This document shows positions 31,669 through 40,128 of a stretch of 64,000 nucleotides of DNA, piece by piece. The notes under the pieces were generated by a model. That model worked only from the letters and a program-made list of their open reading frames with translations, did not search any database and had not been told where the DNA came from. Source of the stretch: Pedobacter panaciterrae (GTDB lineage: Bacteria; Bacteroidota; Bacteroidia; Sphingobacteriales; Sphingobacteriaceae); assembly GCF_001636695.1 (NCBI RefSeq), contig NZ_LGEL01000031.1:162851-226850 (forward strand). The letters run 5' to 3'. A program made the translations under genes and the position numbers. Positions within the stretch are counted from its first letter, which is position 1; every line of letters starts with the position of its first letter.

Positions 31669-33603
31669 TTACTGGACTCGATTTTTGTGTTTATTATTGT
31701 TTGCGATTGAGCTATTTTTGTACAATTTCCTGACTAAAGTGACGATTGCTTTTTTATCATAACCATATAATTCATGCAGCTGTTGCTGCGTACCCTGTTC
31801 AGCAAATTGGTCTGGTAAACCCAGACGTTTGAAAGTTGAACGGTAGCCGTGTTCCACCATAAATTCCATTACGCCACTACCCATACCGCCAGAAATACAG
31901 CCGTCCTCGATAGTTACCACAAATGAAAACTCACGGAACACCCCGTGCAACAGTACTTCGTCAAGCGGCTTAAAAAATCTTAAATCGTAATGCGCCACTT
32001 CCAGTCCATCCTGCTGTAGTTCATCACAGGCTTCCTTGACGTATTGTCCAACCGGCCCAAGTGAGAGAATAGCTATCCCTTTCCCTGATCTGATTTTTCT
32101 TCCCTTTCCTATTTCCAGTTTGCGAAATTCGGAGGAGATTGAATGACCTGCTCCCGGTCCTTTAGGATAACGAATGGCAAAAGGTCCGTTTGCGATGTTA
32201 TGCTGAGCTGTAAAAAGAAGATTTCTAAAGTCTTCCAGATCCATGGGAGAAGCCCCTATGATGTTGGGTATGCATCTAAGAAATGACACGTCAAAGGCTC
32301 CGTGGTGCGTCGGGCCATCCGGGCCAACGACGCCCGCCCGATCAATGCAGAATACAACATTCAGTTTCTGTAAAGCCACATCATGTACAACCTGATCATA
32401 GGCCCTTTGTAAAAAAGTGGAGTATATGGTGCAGAACGGTATTAATCCGTCCGCGGCGAGTCCGGCCGAAAAGGTCACAGCATGTTGTTCGGCAATACCT
32501 ACATCAAAAACACGATCCGGCATTTCCTCCTTCATTTTTGTCAGTGCACTTCCCGATAACATTGCAGGTGTTATCGCGATAATACGTGTATTCTTTCTCG
32601 CCAGCTCAATTATAGTTTTGCCGAATACCTCCTGGAAAGTCAGAACCTGGGTATTTGCTGCACCTTCATTCAATATTGCGCCTGTTATTTTGTCGAATTT
32701 CCCCGGTGCATGCCATTTCTCTTTATCTGTCATAGCAGGTGTAAACCCTTTGCCTTTGTGTGTTACACAATGTAATAGCTTGGGACCAGGTATATGTTTC
32801 AGTTTTTCCAATACACTGACGAGCTTTTTAATATCATGCCCGTCAACAGGACCAAAATAACGGATGTTCAATGCTTCAAAAAGATTGCTATAACGTAATA
32901 AACCTCCTTTAAGGATTTTTTCCAGTTTCCTAACCATACCAGCAGGCCATTTCCCTCTATTTCCTCCCAGGGACAATAGCCCTTTGATGTGCAACTTTAA
33001 GGCATTATAATGTTTGTCTGTCGTCAGTCGTGTAAGGTAGTTTTGTAATGCACCTGTATTAGCATCGATTGACATATTATTGTCGTTCAATATGATCAGC
33101 ATATTCGGCTGCTCACACCCGGCATTATTCAATGCCTCAAATGCCAGGCCCGCGGTCATTGCACCATCACCGATAACCGCAATATTTTGACGATGATGGT
33201 CTGCTGTATATTTGGCAGCACTTGCCATCCCCAGTATCGCAGAAATAGAAGTGGAAGAATGACCCGTGCCGAAGGCATCAAACACACTCTCTTCCATGTT
33301 TGGAAAACCGCTTATCCCGCCCAACAGCCTATTGGAATAAAAACGGCTCCTTCTTCCAGTAAGTAGCTTATGCGGATATGCCTGATGGCCAACATCCCAA
33401 ACAACCTTATCGACCGGGGTATTGAATACATAATGCAATGCTACAGATAGCTCGACCACGCCAAGGCTGGAACTGAAGTGACCCCCGTTCAAGGCTATAT
33501 GATCAATTAAAAACGATCTGAGCTCGTCGCATAGCCCGGACAAAGCGGCAATGGGGAGACTACGTAGATCATCAGGGGTATCTATGGTATAGCTCGTTAG
33601 CAT
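31669..33603 (-). CDS. dxs: 1-deoxy-D-xylulose-5-phosphate synthase
   Basis: A 644-residue thiamine-diphosphate enzyme that condenses pyruvate and glyceraldehyde-3-phosphate to DXP, the first step of the MEP isoprenoid route and a precursor of pyridoxal phosphate and thiamine. Motifs: GHQAYPHKLLTGR (72-84), the ThDP motif GDGAMTAG (145-152) with NDN near 173, and the transketolase pyrimidine and C-terminal domains after residue 320. The length is normal. As an ICE-borne gene it is probably an extra copy. The ATG follows a -7 box at 33620-33627 by about 16 nt. Confidence 0.92.
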   Translation of the reverse strand: MLTSYTIDTPDDLRSLPIAALSGLCDELRSFLIDHIALNGGHFSSSLGVVELSVALHYVFNTPVDKVVWDVGHQAYPHKLLTGRRSRFYSNRLLGGISGFPNMEESVFDAFGTGHSSTSISAILGMASAAKYTADHHRQNIAVIGDGAMTAGLAFEALNNAGCEQPNMLIILNDNNMSIDANTGALQNYLTRLTTDKHYNALKLHIKGLLSLGGNRGKWPAGMVRKLEKILKGGLLRYSNLFEALNIRYFGPVDGHDIKKLVSVLEKLKHIPGPKLLHCVTHKGKGFTPAMTDKEKWHAPGKFDKITGAILNEGAANTQVLTFQEVFGKTIIELARKNTRIIAITPAMLSGSALTKMKEEMPDRVFDVGIAEQHAVTFSAGLAADGLIPFCTIYSTFLQRAYDQVVHDVALQKLNVVFCIDRAGVVGPDGPTHHGAFDVSFLRCIPNIIGASPMDLEDFRNLLFTAQHNIANGPFAIRYPKGPGAGHSISSEFRKLEIGKGRKIRSGKGIAILSLGPVGQYVKEACDELQQDGLEVAHYDLRFFKPLDEVLLHGVFREFSFVVTIEDGCISGGMGSGVMEFMVEHGYRSTFKRLGLPDQFAEQGTQQQLHELYGYDKKAIVTLVRKLYKNSSIANNNKHKNRVQ

Positions 33604-33619
33604 TTCTTATCGTTTTTAC

Positions 33620-33682
33620 CAAAGATAAATTTCTTAGATTTGCAATACAGATACAGATTTCATAAAAAATAACGGTACAGAT
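33620..33682. promoter_or_regulatory. Divergent dxs/mocR promoters with MocR half-sites
   Basis: For dxs (minus strand): CTGTAC (33675-33680), then CTGTAT twice (33651-33656 and 33645-33650), then the -7 box TATCTTTG (33620-33627). The spacing from CTGTAC to the -7 box is 47 nt. For mocR (plus strand): -7 box TAGATTTG at 33635-33642, so the half-sites lie downstream of its own start and the distal one touches the mocR start codon. This layout suggests activation of dxs and self-repression. Confidence 0.65.
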
Positions 33683-35087
33683 GAAAACATATAAATTTGA
33701 GGTGTTTACTACAGTCATAGAAAAAAATATCCGGGAAGGGATTTTTAAACCAGGGCATAAATTACCTTCTGTTCGTGAGCTCAGGGAGCAGTATCAAACC
33801 AGCATTAGCACCATACAGAACGGATATGAATATCTTATTATCCGTGGATTGGTAGAAAGCGTGCCGAAATCAGGATATTATGTTAGTAACAGGTTGGAAT
33901 TAACGACCCCGCAGGTAAAGGCAAAACATAGGCCGGTAGTCAGGGATGCCATTTTTAAGCATCATCTTGGTCTTACCACCTCTTTGAGGGCAGGAAGGAA
34001 ATTTTCTGAATTTAATGTAGCTGCTCCTGGCGATCTTTTAATACCGCAAAAATTATTGTTACGTACCATGCAACAGGTAATCAGGGAACAAAGTGCAGGA
34101 CTGTTGCGGTATTATCCTTCCAATGGTTCAGTCGAACTGAAAAATAATATTGTTAAAAGGGCTGCAGCTTACCAAGCCGTTATAAATCCTGACGAACTAT
34201 TGATTACAGATGGCGCATTGCAGGCACTATATATATCCTTAGCGGCAGTATGTGAAGCAGGTGATGTAATAGCAGTTGAAAGCCCATGCGTATTTTCCGT
34301 GCTGGAAGTGATCAGGGTACTAAACCTCAAAGTGATTGAAATTCCTATTGACCCGAAAACAGGATTTGACGTAGACTTTTTTAAAAAGGCTTGTCACAAC
34401 AATGCCGTGAAAGCGGCCGTGTTGACGCCCAACTTCCATAATCCTACGGGTCTTACACTAACAGATGAACAAAAAATGGCGCTGCTGTCTATCGCCCATC
34501 GATACAACGTAGCACTTATCGAAAACGATATTTACGGTGACCTGAATTTTCATGGACAACGGCCCAGTACCATTAAAAGATTCGATGATAGCGGACTGGT
34601 GCTATCATACTCATCTTATGCAAAAACATTGGCTCCCGGTATCCGCCTGGGTTGGTTAAGCGCAGGTAAGTTCATGCAACGGGCAGAACAGATTAAATTT
34701 GCATTAGGCAGTACGGTCTCGCCGTTATATCAGGAAACTGTCAACCGCTTATTGTCGGGCAGCAGTTATGAGCGGCATGTGCGTGCATTCAGAATGCAAC
34801 TGGCAAAAAATGCGTATTTCGCCATTAATCTGATAGCTGCCAATTTCCCGGAAAAAACCTCCATCATCACACCATCGGGAGGATATAATATCTGGGTGAA
34901 AATGCCTGACGACACGGACATGACTTATTTTTATGATCAATGCGAGAAGATTGGCGTACGATTTACACCTGGATATACCTTTTCATTTTCAGGTGCCTTC
35001 GATAAAAATTTCAGGGTTGTCTTCGCCGATAAGTTTTCTCCGAAGAGAATTGAGGCCATTAAACTTGCCGGACAGCGGTCGAGATAA
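33681..35087 (+). CDS. MocR-type regulator (GntR wHTH fused to PLP aminotransferase domain)
   Basis: A 468-residue regulator. The GntR winged helix (1-70) contains GHKLPSVRELREQYQTSISTIQ. A fold-type-I aminotransferase domain (about 100-465) contains NFHNPTG (251-257), the DIY motif (283-285) and the PLP lysine K315 in SYAKTL. MocR proteins sense PLP or its amino-acid adducts. It is divergent from dxs, whose product feeds PLP synthesis. Four promoters in the neighbourhood share direct CTGTA(C/T) repeats, which I infer to be its binding sites. Confidence 0.88.
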   Translation: MKTYKFEVFTTVIEKNIREGIFKPGHKLPSVRELREQYQTSISTIQNGYEYLIIRGLVESVPKSGYYVSNRLELTTPQVKAKHRPVVRDAIFKHHLGLTTSLRAGRKFSEFNVAAPGDLLIPQKLLLRTMQQVIREQSAGLLRYYPSNGSVELKNNIVKRAAAYQAVINPDELLITDGALQALYISLAAVCEAGDVIAVESPCVFSVLEVIRVLNLKVIEIPIDPKTGFDVDFFKKACHNNAVKAAVLTPNFHNPTGLTLTDEQKMALLSIAHRYNVALIENDIYGDLNFHGQRPSTIKRFDDSGLVLSYSSYAKTLAPGIRLGWLSAGKFMQRAEQIKFALGSTVSPLYQETVNRLLSGSSYERHVRAFRMQLAKNAYFAINLIAANFPEKTSIITPSGGYNIWVKMPDDTDMTYFYDQCEKIGVRFTPGYTFSFSGAFDKNFRVVFADKFSPKRIEAIKLAGQRSR

Positions 35088-35088
35088 G

Positions 35089-35151
35089 ATCTGTACTGGT
35101 TATAGTTTACAGAATTGTGTGCTGTATTAATATCTCTGTGTTATAAATTTG
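35089..35151 (+). promoter_or_regulatory. Promoter of the SMR gene with MocR half-sites
   Basis: CTGTAC at 35091-35096 (in ATCTGTACTGGT), CTGTAT at 35122-35127 and the -7 box TAAATTTG at 35144-35151. Exactly 47 nt separate CTGTAC from the -7 box, as at dxs. Confidence 0.6.
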
Positions 35152-35251
35152 GTTAATGTCTATGCCGTACAATAGTCGAATGTATTACCGATGTTGGCAC
35201 TGGACTATTCGTTACTGAGTTTAGTTTATTGGTTAATTAAATACGTCTTTT

Positions 35252-35584
35252 ATGAATTTGAGTTGGCTACTTTTAATCGTCGCAGGATTTTTTGAAGTTC
35301 TGTTTGCCTTTTGCCTGGGTAAGCTGAAGGAATCTACGGGACTGCATGCTTATTTTTGGTTTGGCGGATTTATTATCACTATGGCAATTAGTCTATTTCT
35401 TTTAATTAAGGCCGTCCAGCACCTTCCAGTAGGTACCTCATACGCCGTTTGGACAGGAATCGGAGCCGTGGGAACTGTATTAGTTGGAATTTTTGTATTT
35501 AAGGAACCTGTTAGCTTCGGAAGAATCTTCTTTTTGCTAACACTTATCGGTTCGATCATCGGGCTCAAACTGTGTTCAAACTGA
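35252..35584 (+). CDS. SMR-family exporter, Gdx/SugE type
   Basis: A 110-residue protein with four membrane helices. The first helix carries the essential glutamate in AGFFEVLFA, and the third contains LPVGTSYAVWTGIGAVGTV, which is typical of the Gdx (guanidinium exporter, formerly SugE) branch rather than the EmrE branch. It probably works as a homodimer, since no partner gene is adjacent. The leader of about 95 nt carries no guanidine riboswitch that I can recognise. Confidence 0.82.
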   Translation: MNLSWLLLIVAGFFEVLFAFCLGKLKESTGLHAYFWFGGFIITMAISLFLLIKAVQHLPVGTSYAVWTGIGAVGTVLVGIFVFKEPVSFGRIFFLLTLIGSIIGLKLCSN

Positions 35585-35685
35585 CTGGGGACTAGCTGAT
35601 TAATATGTAACGTATATTTTTTCAAAACCCCGTTGCCGTGATTCCACGGATCAATATCCTATTAGCTGTGAATTATATTCAGGGA

Positions 35686-35748
35686 ATCTGTACTGGTATT
35701 TATTTAAAACTGTGTATGTGTATTATTTTATTAACCTTCTTAACTTTA
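35686..35748 (+). promoter_or_regulatory. Promoter of the GNAT-NUDIX pair with MocR half-sites
   Basis: CTGTAC at 35688-35693 (in ATCTGTACTGGT), TGTAT at 35719-35723 and a -7-like box TAACTTTA at 35741-35748 (one mismatch to TAnnTTTG). The CTGTAC to -7 spacing is again 47 nt. Confidence 0.58.
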
Positions 35749-35765
35749 TAACTTAAACATAAGAG

Positions 35766-36287
35766 ATGGATACAAAGATTGTCACAAAATTCACAGTGGT
35801 CACAGAGCAAGGAATGGATGCCTTGTTGTTTCTGACCAAAGCGATTGCTATTGAAAAATTCTCCAATTTATTGGGTGCAGAAATATTAGAGAACTATATC
35901 GCAGAAAATTTTAGCGAAAAAACACTCATCGTCGAAGTGAATAGCATGTCCAACCAATGGCTGGTAGTCTATGCAGATGACGAGCCGGCCGGATATGCAA
36001 GAATTACCTCCAAAGGGAAAAGGCCCGAGCGCCTTGACCGTAAGAGAATTATTCGCATAGCAGACTTCGGCATTTTAAAAAAATATGCAGATCCAGCTAT
36101 CAGACAATCATTATTTGACAAGTGCATGTCTGTTTGTAAACCATACGATGCCATTTGGGTTAATGAATACAAAGAAAATCTTATAATGGATTTTCTTGAA
36201 ACCGAAGGATTCGTAAAAGAGAAGGAAATCTATGGTCATGATGAACTGCCTTTACAATCTGTTTGTCTGATTAAAGAACAAAGATAA
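35766..36287 (+). CDS. GNAT-family N-acetyltransferase-like protein
   Basis: A 173-residue protein with GNAT-like core segments: WLVVYADDEPAGYARI (strand 4 region) and RIADFGILKKY in place of the usual V-x-P-x-x-R/Q-G-x-G acetyl-CoA loop, which is hard to see. The fold call is therefore moderate, and it may be a degenerate member. It is followed 58 bp later by a NUDIX gene in the same orientation. Confidence 0.6.
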   Translation: MDTKIVTKFTVVTEQGMDALLFLTKAIAIEKFSNLLGAEILENYIAENFSEKTLIVEVNSMSNQWLVVYADDEPAGYARITSKGKRPERLDRKRIIRIADFGILKKYADPAIRQSLFDKCMSVCKPYDAIWVNEYKENLIMDFLETEGFVKEKEIYGHDELPLQSVCLIKEQR

Positions 36288-36345
36288 CGGCAACAAAAAT
36301 TCAGTGATATAAATTTCTTCAAATAACCAACTAGCCGGCAAGACC

Positions 36346-36789
36346 ATGAAAAAGCAAAACCATAAATTGATGCCAGCAGTAGCAGCAGCAATATTCAACA
36401 ATAGAAATGAAATTTTACTGCAAAAACGCAGGGATGTCAATAAATGGGGTATCGTATCAGGACATGTGGAATTTGGTGAATCAATTCAGGACGCTATACT
36501 TAGGGAGATTAAAGAGGAACTAAATGTAAGTGCAAAAATCATACGCTTCATTGGCGTATACTCCGCTCCGGAATCCCAAACTTATTTCTATGGCAAGGAC
36601 GTTGTACAGTACGTTACTTCTTATTTTCAACTTGAACTGACAGAAGACTTTATTCCGGATTTCACAAACGATGAAACCCTCCAATTAAAGTTCTTTCCAG
36701 TGGAAGAGATTCCAAAGGAACTGGCTTTAATGAATGCAAATTGGTTAACCGATGCTTTGTGCTCCACTGACAAGGTTTTTATTCGTTGA
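36346..36789 (+). CDS. NUDIX hydrolase
   Basis: A 147-residue enzyme with a near-complete Nudix box starting GHVEFGESIQDAILREIKEE (G-x5-E-x7-REIKEEL; the final G is N). It hydrolyses a nucleoside diphosphate linked to another group; the substrate is unknown. It probably shares the transcript of the preceding GNAT gene, since the 58-bp gap holds no clear promoter. Confidence 0.82.
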   Translation: MKKQNHKLMPAVAAAIFNNRNEILLQKRRDVNKWGIVSGHVEFGESIQDAILREIKEELNVSAKIIRFIGVYSAPESQTYFYGKDVVQYVTSYFQLELTEDFIPDFTNDETLQLKFFPVEEIPKELALMNANWLTDALCSTDKVFIR

Positions 36790-36796
36790 TTTAAAC

Positions 36797-37444
36797 TTAA
36801 TTGCTTAGTACCGTTGTTAAAAGATCACTATTAAACATTGAACCTGGAGATATAACCTGTTCATTAAATGGTATGTTATGTCCGTAACGTTTAGCCATAA
36901 GCTTACGAACTGTCGGATGGGTAAGATCAAAATTCCTAAGTCTTTCTAAATTTCCGATCTTAATTCCGGCGCCTCTTTCATAAACCTTCCAGATCAGCTC
37001 TGAACAGTACATTCTACGATCCGACCAATCAAAGGCGAGGTCATAATCTTTGCCGAGGAATTGGGTTCCGATATTCCGCATTTTTTGGATAGTGGCAGGT
37101 AGCAGTTGTGTACGGTAATCTTTCAGTCTTTTAACAACATAGTGCCCCTTTTTTCCTCTGTCTATCCAATCGGCTAAGGGCGTAAGTTTCACGGGCTGGA
37201 CAGCTTCCAGTACGAAAAACCGGCCTTTCGAGATGTACAATATTCCACAATGAGAATATTTTGACTTCGTGGCTAGTTGTATAGCCTTACTTTGACGGGA
37301 GAGTGAAGTTTGAAAGATAATGTCTCCCTCTTTCAGTCCGGCGGGAAAGTCCGTCCCGAAATTTAAAATTTGACTTGGCTGAGCAGTGCCGGTCAAAAAG
37401 AAAATCATTAAAACACCAGATAAGATGTTATAAAGTTTCATCAT
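36797..37444 (-). CDS. YiiX/YebB-like NlpC/P60-type cysteine peptidase
   Basis: A 215-residue exported protein with an N-terminal signal (through FFLTGTAQ). The permuted papain-like pattern is visible: the histidine block LKEGDIIFQTS...YSHCGILYI and the cysteine block RMYCSELIWKVYERG. YiiX-type enzymes are predicted amidases or peptidases of the envelope. The ATG overlaps the end of the GNAT gene by 17 nt, so the two are translated from one mRNA. Confidence 0.75.
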   Translation of the reverse strand: MMKLYNILSGVLMIFFLTGTAQPSQILNFGTDFPAGLKEGDIIFQTSLSRQSKAIQLATKSKYSHCGILYISKGRFFVLEAVQPVKLTPLADWIDRGKKGHYVVKRLKDYRTQLLPATIQKMRNIGTQFLGKDYDLAFDWSDRRMYCSELIWKVYERGAGIKIGNLERLRNFDLTHPTVRKLMAKRYGHNIPFNEQVISPGSMFNSDLLTTVLSN

Positions 37445-38033
37445 CTGGATCCTGCTTCTCGTTAAATTCCCAGACTACAATATGCCACATTTCCCGGCCA
37501 TCATCGTAACTTCCTGCAATTTTAAATCCCATTTTTTGATGGGCTCTCAGAGAAATTTCATTCCGTACTGAAATTTCCGTCACGCACATTTGAAACCTAT
37601 CATTTACCGATTTCCTGGCTTCTTCATAAAGGCTTCTTAACAGGCCCATTCCTCTAAATTGTTTATCTACGCAAACCTGACCGCCCACCATAAAAGGATA
37701 TTGGCTTAATGGCTTTCCTTTATAGTTACATTTCTCAAACTCCTGAAACATTGGAGTAAGCATAGGCAGGTCGCCGGCCATAGATTGGTCCATCGCCAAA
37801 TTGTACCCAATTACACGCTCTTTGTTCAAGGCAATTATCTGTGGCATACGAACAGCCATTTTTTTCAAAATATCCACCGTATGCTCTGCAAAAAGAAACC
37901 CGTTCTCAACCTGCTGGTCGGGGCTTAGTGCCTGATGGTGATTACTTCTTTGGAGCTGGATGATCTCTTCAAAATGCCGATCTATAGACGCTATAGCAAA
38001 TGTAATAGCTGGTGATTCAATAGTGTTTTCCAT
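37428..38033 (-). CDS. GNAT-family N-acetyltransferase
   Basis: A 201-residue acetyltransferase. The acetyl-CoA binding region is QVCVDKQFRGMGLLRSLYEEAR (R/Q-x-x-G-x-G/L type), followed by TEISVRNEISLRAHQKMGFK, the usual final strand/helix. Acceptor unknown. It is third of four genes in the leftward operon that begins with the GNAT-peroxiredoxin fusion (62 bp after the preceding gene). Confidence 0.78.
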   Translation of the reverse strand: MENTIESPAITFAIASIDRHFEEIIQLQRSNHHQALSPDQQVENGFLFAEHTVDILKKMAVRMPQIIALNKERVIGYNLAMDQSMAGDLPMLTPMFQEFEKCNYKGKPLSQYPFMVGGQVCVDKQFRGMGLLRSLYEEARKSVNDRFQMCVTEISVRNEISLRAHQKMGFKIAGSYDDGREMWHIVVWEFNEKQDPDDETL

Positions 38034-38095
38034 TGTAATTGATTAGTGATTCATGTGAATGATAATAAGCTAGTTACCGGTTGATATAAGCTAAG

Positions 38096-38746
38096 CTAAA
38101 ATTTGTATCGCTGGAAATCCAGATTTTGCCATTTAGCAACTTTAATACCGTTATTCCCGATCGGCTGGAATACAGTTTCCTTAATCCAGCGCCACCCCCT
38201 AAGATCGTCGAGGTTTCTTCCCTTGGCCTCATAAGTGATGGTTAAGGTTTCACCCTTTGATATTAATAATATGTAGTTAAATTTATCGCTAATGGGATCA
38301 TCAACTGCTCTTTTTGAGCAACGCTGCAATTCTTCCATGGACTTCTCATCTTGCCTGAACCATTTTTTCAGGAACGATAGATGCTGAGAAGAGCACATAT
38401 AACCGAGATTTAAAGCCGTCAGCAGTTTGCACTTTAAATTGCTTTCGTCTTCCTTTCGTGGCCCGTCCCAGTGGCAATCATTACCGGCCTGTGTTGCAAT
38501 ATAGCCGATGGCGGCCCGTTGAAAATCTGTTACGTTCTTCAGAAAATCCTCATTTAAGACCATGCGCCCTTTTTCTGCATTCCACAATATGACGATCGTA
38601 TCGTTTACCGAATGTTTCACAGGATATTTCAGCCCTCTAGCATTCTCGATAGCAAATGCAGACGAACTCGAATATGCGACCGACATACATAATAACAGGA
38701 ATGTTGATTTGATAATTGATATTGCATTCTCCAGTTTAAAAGTCAT
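38096..38746 (-). CDS. Exported hypothetical protein, 216 aa
   Basis: A signal peptide-like hydrophobic stretch (STFLLLCMSVAYSSSSAFA, residues about 14-32) precedes a polar protein with four or five cysteines (CHW, CKLL, CSSQ, CSKR), perhaps disulphide-bonded in the periplasm. No family recognised. It starts 7 bp after the GNAT-peroxiredoxin gene and is therefore in its operon. Confidence 0.6.
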   Translation of the reverse strand: MTFKLENAISIIKSTFLLLCMSVAYSSSSAFAIENARGLKYPVKHSVNDTIVILWNAEKGRMVLNEDFLKNVTDFQRAAIGYIATQAGNDCHWDGPRKEDESNLKCKLLTALNLGYMCSSQHLSFLKKWFRQDEKSMEELQRCSKRAVDDPISDKFNYILLISKGETLTITYEAKGRNLDDLRGWRWIKETVFQPIGNNGIKVAKWQNLDFQRYKF

Positions 38747-38753
38747 TTTGTTA

Positions 38754-39815
38754 TCATAAAGATTTTAAAAATTTCAGCACTTCTTCTCCATTTCTGTCTG
38801 GCGGAAAAACAGGGTAGAAATATTTGATGATTTTGCCTTCACTGAAGATTAGCGTTACTCTTTTCAGGTATGAAGTTCCTTGAACTTCAAAAACCGGTAA
38901 TTTTAATGCTTTGGCAAAGCAAAGGTCCTGATCACTTATCAATTCGAAAGGGAGATGAATGCGTGCTTTCTCTTTCTTTAATATTTCGGTCGATTGAGTA
39001 CTTATCCCGTATACAGCAGCGTTGAGTTCTCTGAGTTGCGAATAGTGGTCGCGAAATGAACATGCTTGGGGAGTACAACCCCTGGCCCCGGGAATGGCAT
39101 CCCAACCCTCCGGCAACACAATGCCTGGTGCACCTGTCATGGGGTAACAGTAAATAACCAGCAGCCCTTGCAAATTACTGAGCAGGACTTTTTTCCCCTC
39201 GGTAGTCCACAGTGAAAGATTAGGAATAATGACTCCCGGAAGATGACTACATGCCCCATCATTCACGGGAGGCATAAGATCTTCAGGTAATTCTTTTAAA
39301 TCCGAATCCTCAATATCAATTTCGAACAGGCTGGACGAACCAGCCTTGTAATGATCAGGCAAGCCATCGGTATTATTAAGTTGGGTAATTCCAAGATATC
39401 TAAAACCACAGCCAACGTAATAGCTGTTCAACTTTTCATTCCCGCTTCCAGTATCCATGCGTATAAATCTCTTATGGTTTTTCCTGGCATACTGTGTTAC
39501 CCATTCTACAATATTTTTTACCAAACCACGCCTTCTAAAAGAAGAATCAGTTGCAATGCGATGCAGGTATATGGCCGGATCCTTATTTCGCTCAAGCCAA
39601 ATGTGCGGATCTGAAAACGAAATGCAGAAGATACAGGCTACCTGACCATCAATCATGATCTTGTATTGTCTGCCATGCCTGATTTCATCCATTACCATGC
39701 CACGGTCAAAACCTTTCCAATGCTTTTCCGCTACGGTCTTTTGGTACGCAGTTCCCTGCTCATATAAGCTAAAAATAAGATCGATGTCTTCCGGTTGACT
39801 ATTTAGGATTTCCAT
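38754..39815 (-). CDS. GNAT acetyltransferase fused to a PrxQ/BCP-type peroxiredoxin
   Basis: A 353-residue fusion. Residues 1-150 form a GNAT domain (acetyl-CoA loop RIATDSSFRRRGLVKNIVEW). Residues about 185-353 form a peroxiredoxin domain with YPMTGAPG and GCTPQACSFRD, where C247 and C252 have the Cp-x4-Cr spacing of PrxQ/BCP. The rest resembles stand-alone redoxins (LKLPVFEVQGTSYLKRVTL, YPVFPPDRNG). First gene of a four-gene operon under a promoter with MocR half-sites. Confidence 0.8.
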   Translation of the reverse strand: MEILNSQPEDIDLIFSLYEQGTAYQKTVAEKHWKGFDRGMVMDEIRHGRQYKIMIDGQVACIFCISFSDPHIWLERNKDPAIYLHRIATDSSFRRRGLVKNIVEWVTQYARKNHKRFIRMDTGSGNEKLNSYYVGCGFRYLGITQLNNTDGLPDHYKAGSSSLFEIDIEDSDLKELPEDLMPPVNDGACSHLPGVIIPNLSLWTTEGKKVLLSNLQGLLVIYCYPMTGAPGIVLPEGWDAIPGARGCTPQACSFRDHYSQLRELNAAVYGISTQSTEILKKEKARIHLPFELISDQDLCFAKALKLPVFEVQGTSYLKRVTLIFSEGKIIKYFYPVFPPDRNGEEVLKFLKSL

Positions 39816-39829
39816 AGAAGGTTTTCCTT

Positions 39830-39890
39830 CAAAGCTAGTTGATTTTTGCAGCCCTCACCGATACAGTTTAATTAAGATTAAACCGTACAG
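39830..39890 (-). promoter_or_regulatory. Promoter of the GNAT-peroxiredoxin operon with MocR half-sites
   Basis: On the minus strand: CTGTAC (39885-39890), CTGTAT (39861-39866) and the -7 box TAGCTTTG (39830-39837), with 47 nt between CTGTAC and the -7 box. The CTGTAC to CTGTAT distance equals that of the proximal pair at dxs. Confidence 0.62.
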
Positions 39891-39930
39891 AACTCACAGC
39901 GGCTCCAGGTTTTTCATTTTCGTGTTTTTT

Positions 39931-40128
39931 CTAATCAGCATTCATCTTCTTACATTTATTCGTCACAACGATTAGGTCCGGAGTTTTATTGATTTCATTT
40001 GCCAAAGCCTCTGCTTGTTCAATTCCTCTGATTGTTAATCCTATTTCACCAAAATAGGACGTAGGCAAACCAGCATTTGCAAGGCTTTCTGCATGTCTGA
40101 TAAACCAGACATCTTTAATATTTTTCAT
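39931..40128 (-). pseudogene. Truncated histidine phosphatase
   Basis: A 65-codon frame starts MKNIKDVWFIRHAESLANAG, with the RHA/RHG catalytic motif of the phosphoglycerate mutase-like family and the ENxLTxRGxxQAxxLA pattern (IGLTIRGIEQAEALANEI). It stops after VVTNKCKKMNAD, where a full enzyme would continue for another 100 residues. The family's second histidine is missing. It is a remnant at the ICE end. The ATG overlaps the previous stop (ATGA). Confidence 0.6.

Noticed and set aside
35101-35251. Guanidine riboswitch upstream of the Gdx-like exporter
   Set aside because: The leader is AT-rich with no recognisable conserved guanidine-aptamer core.
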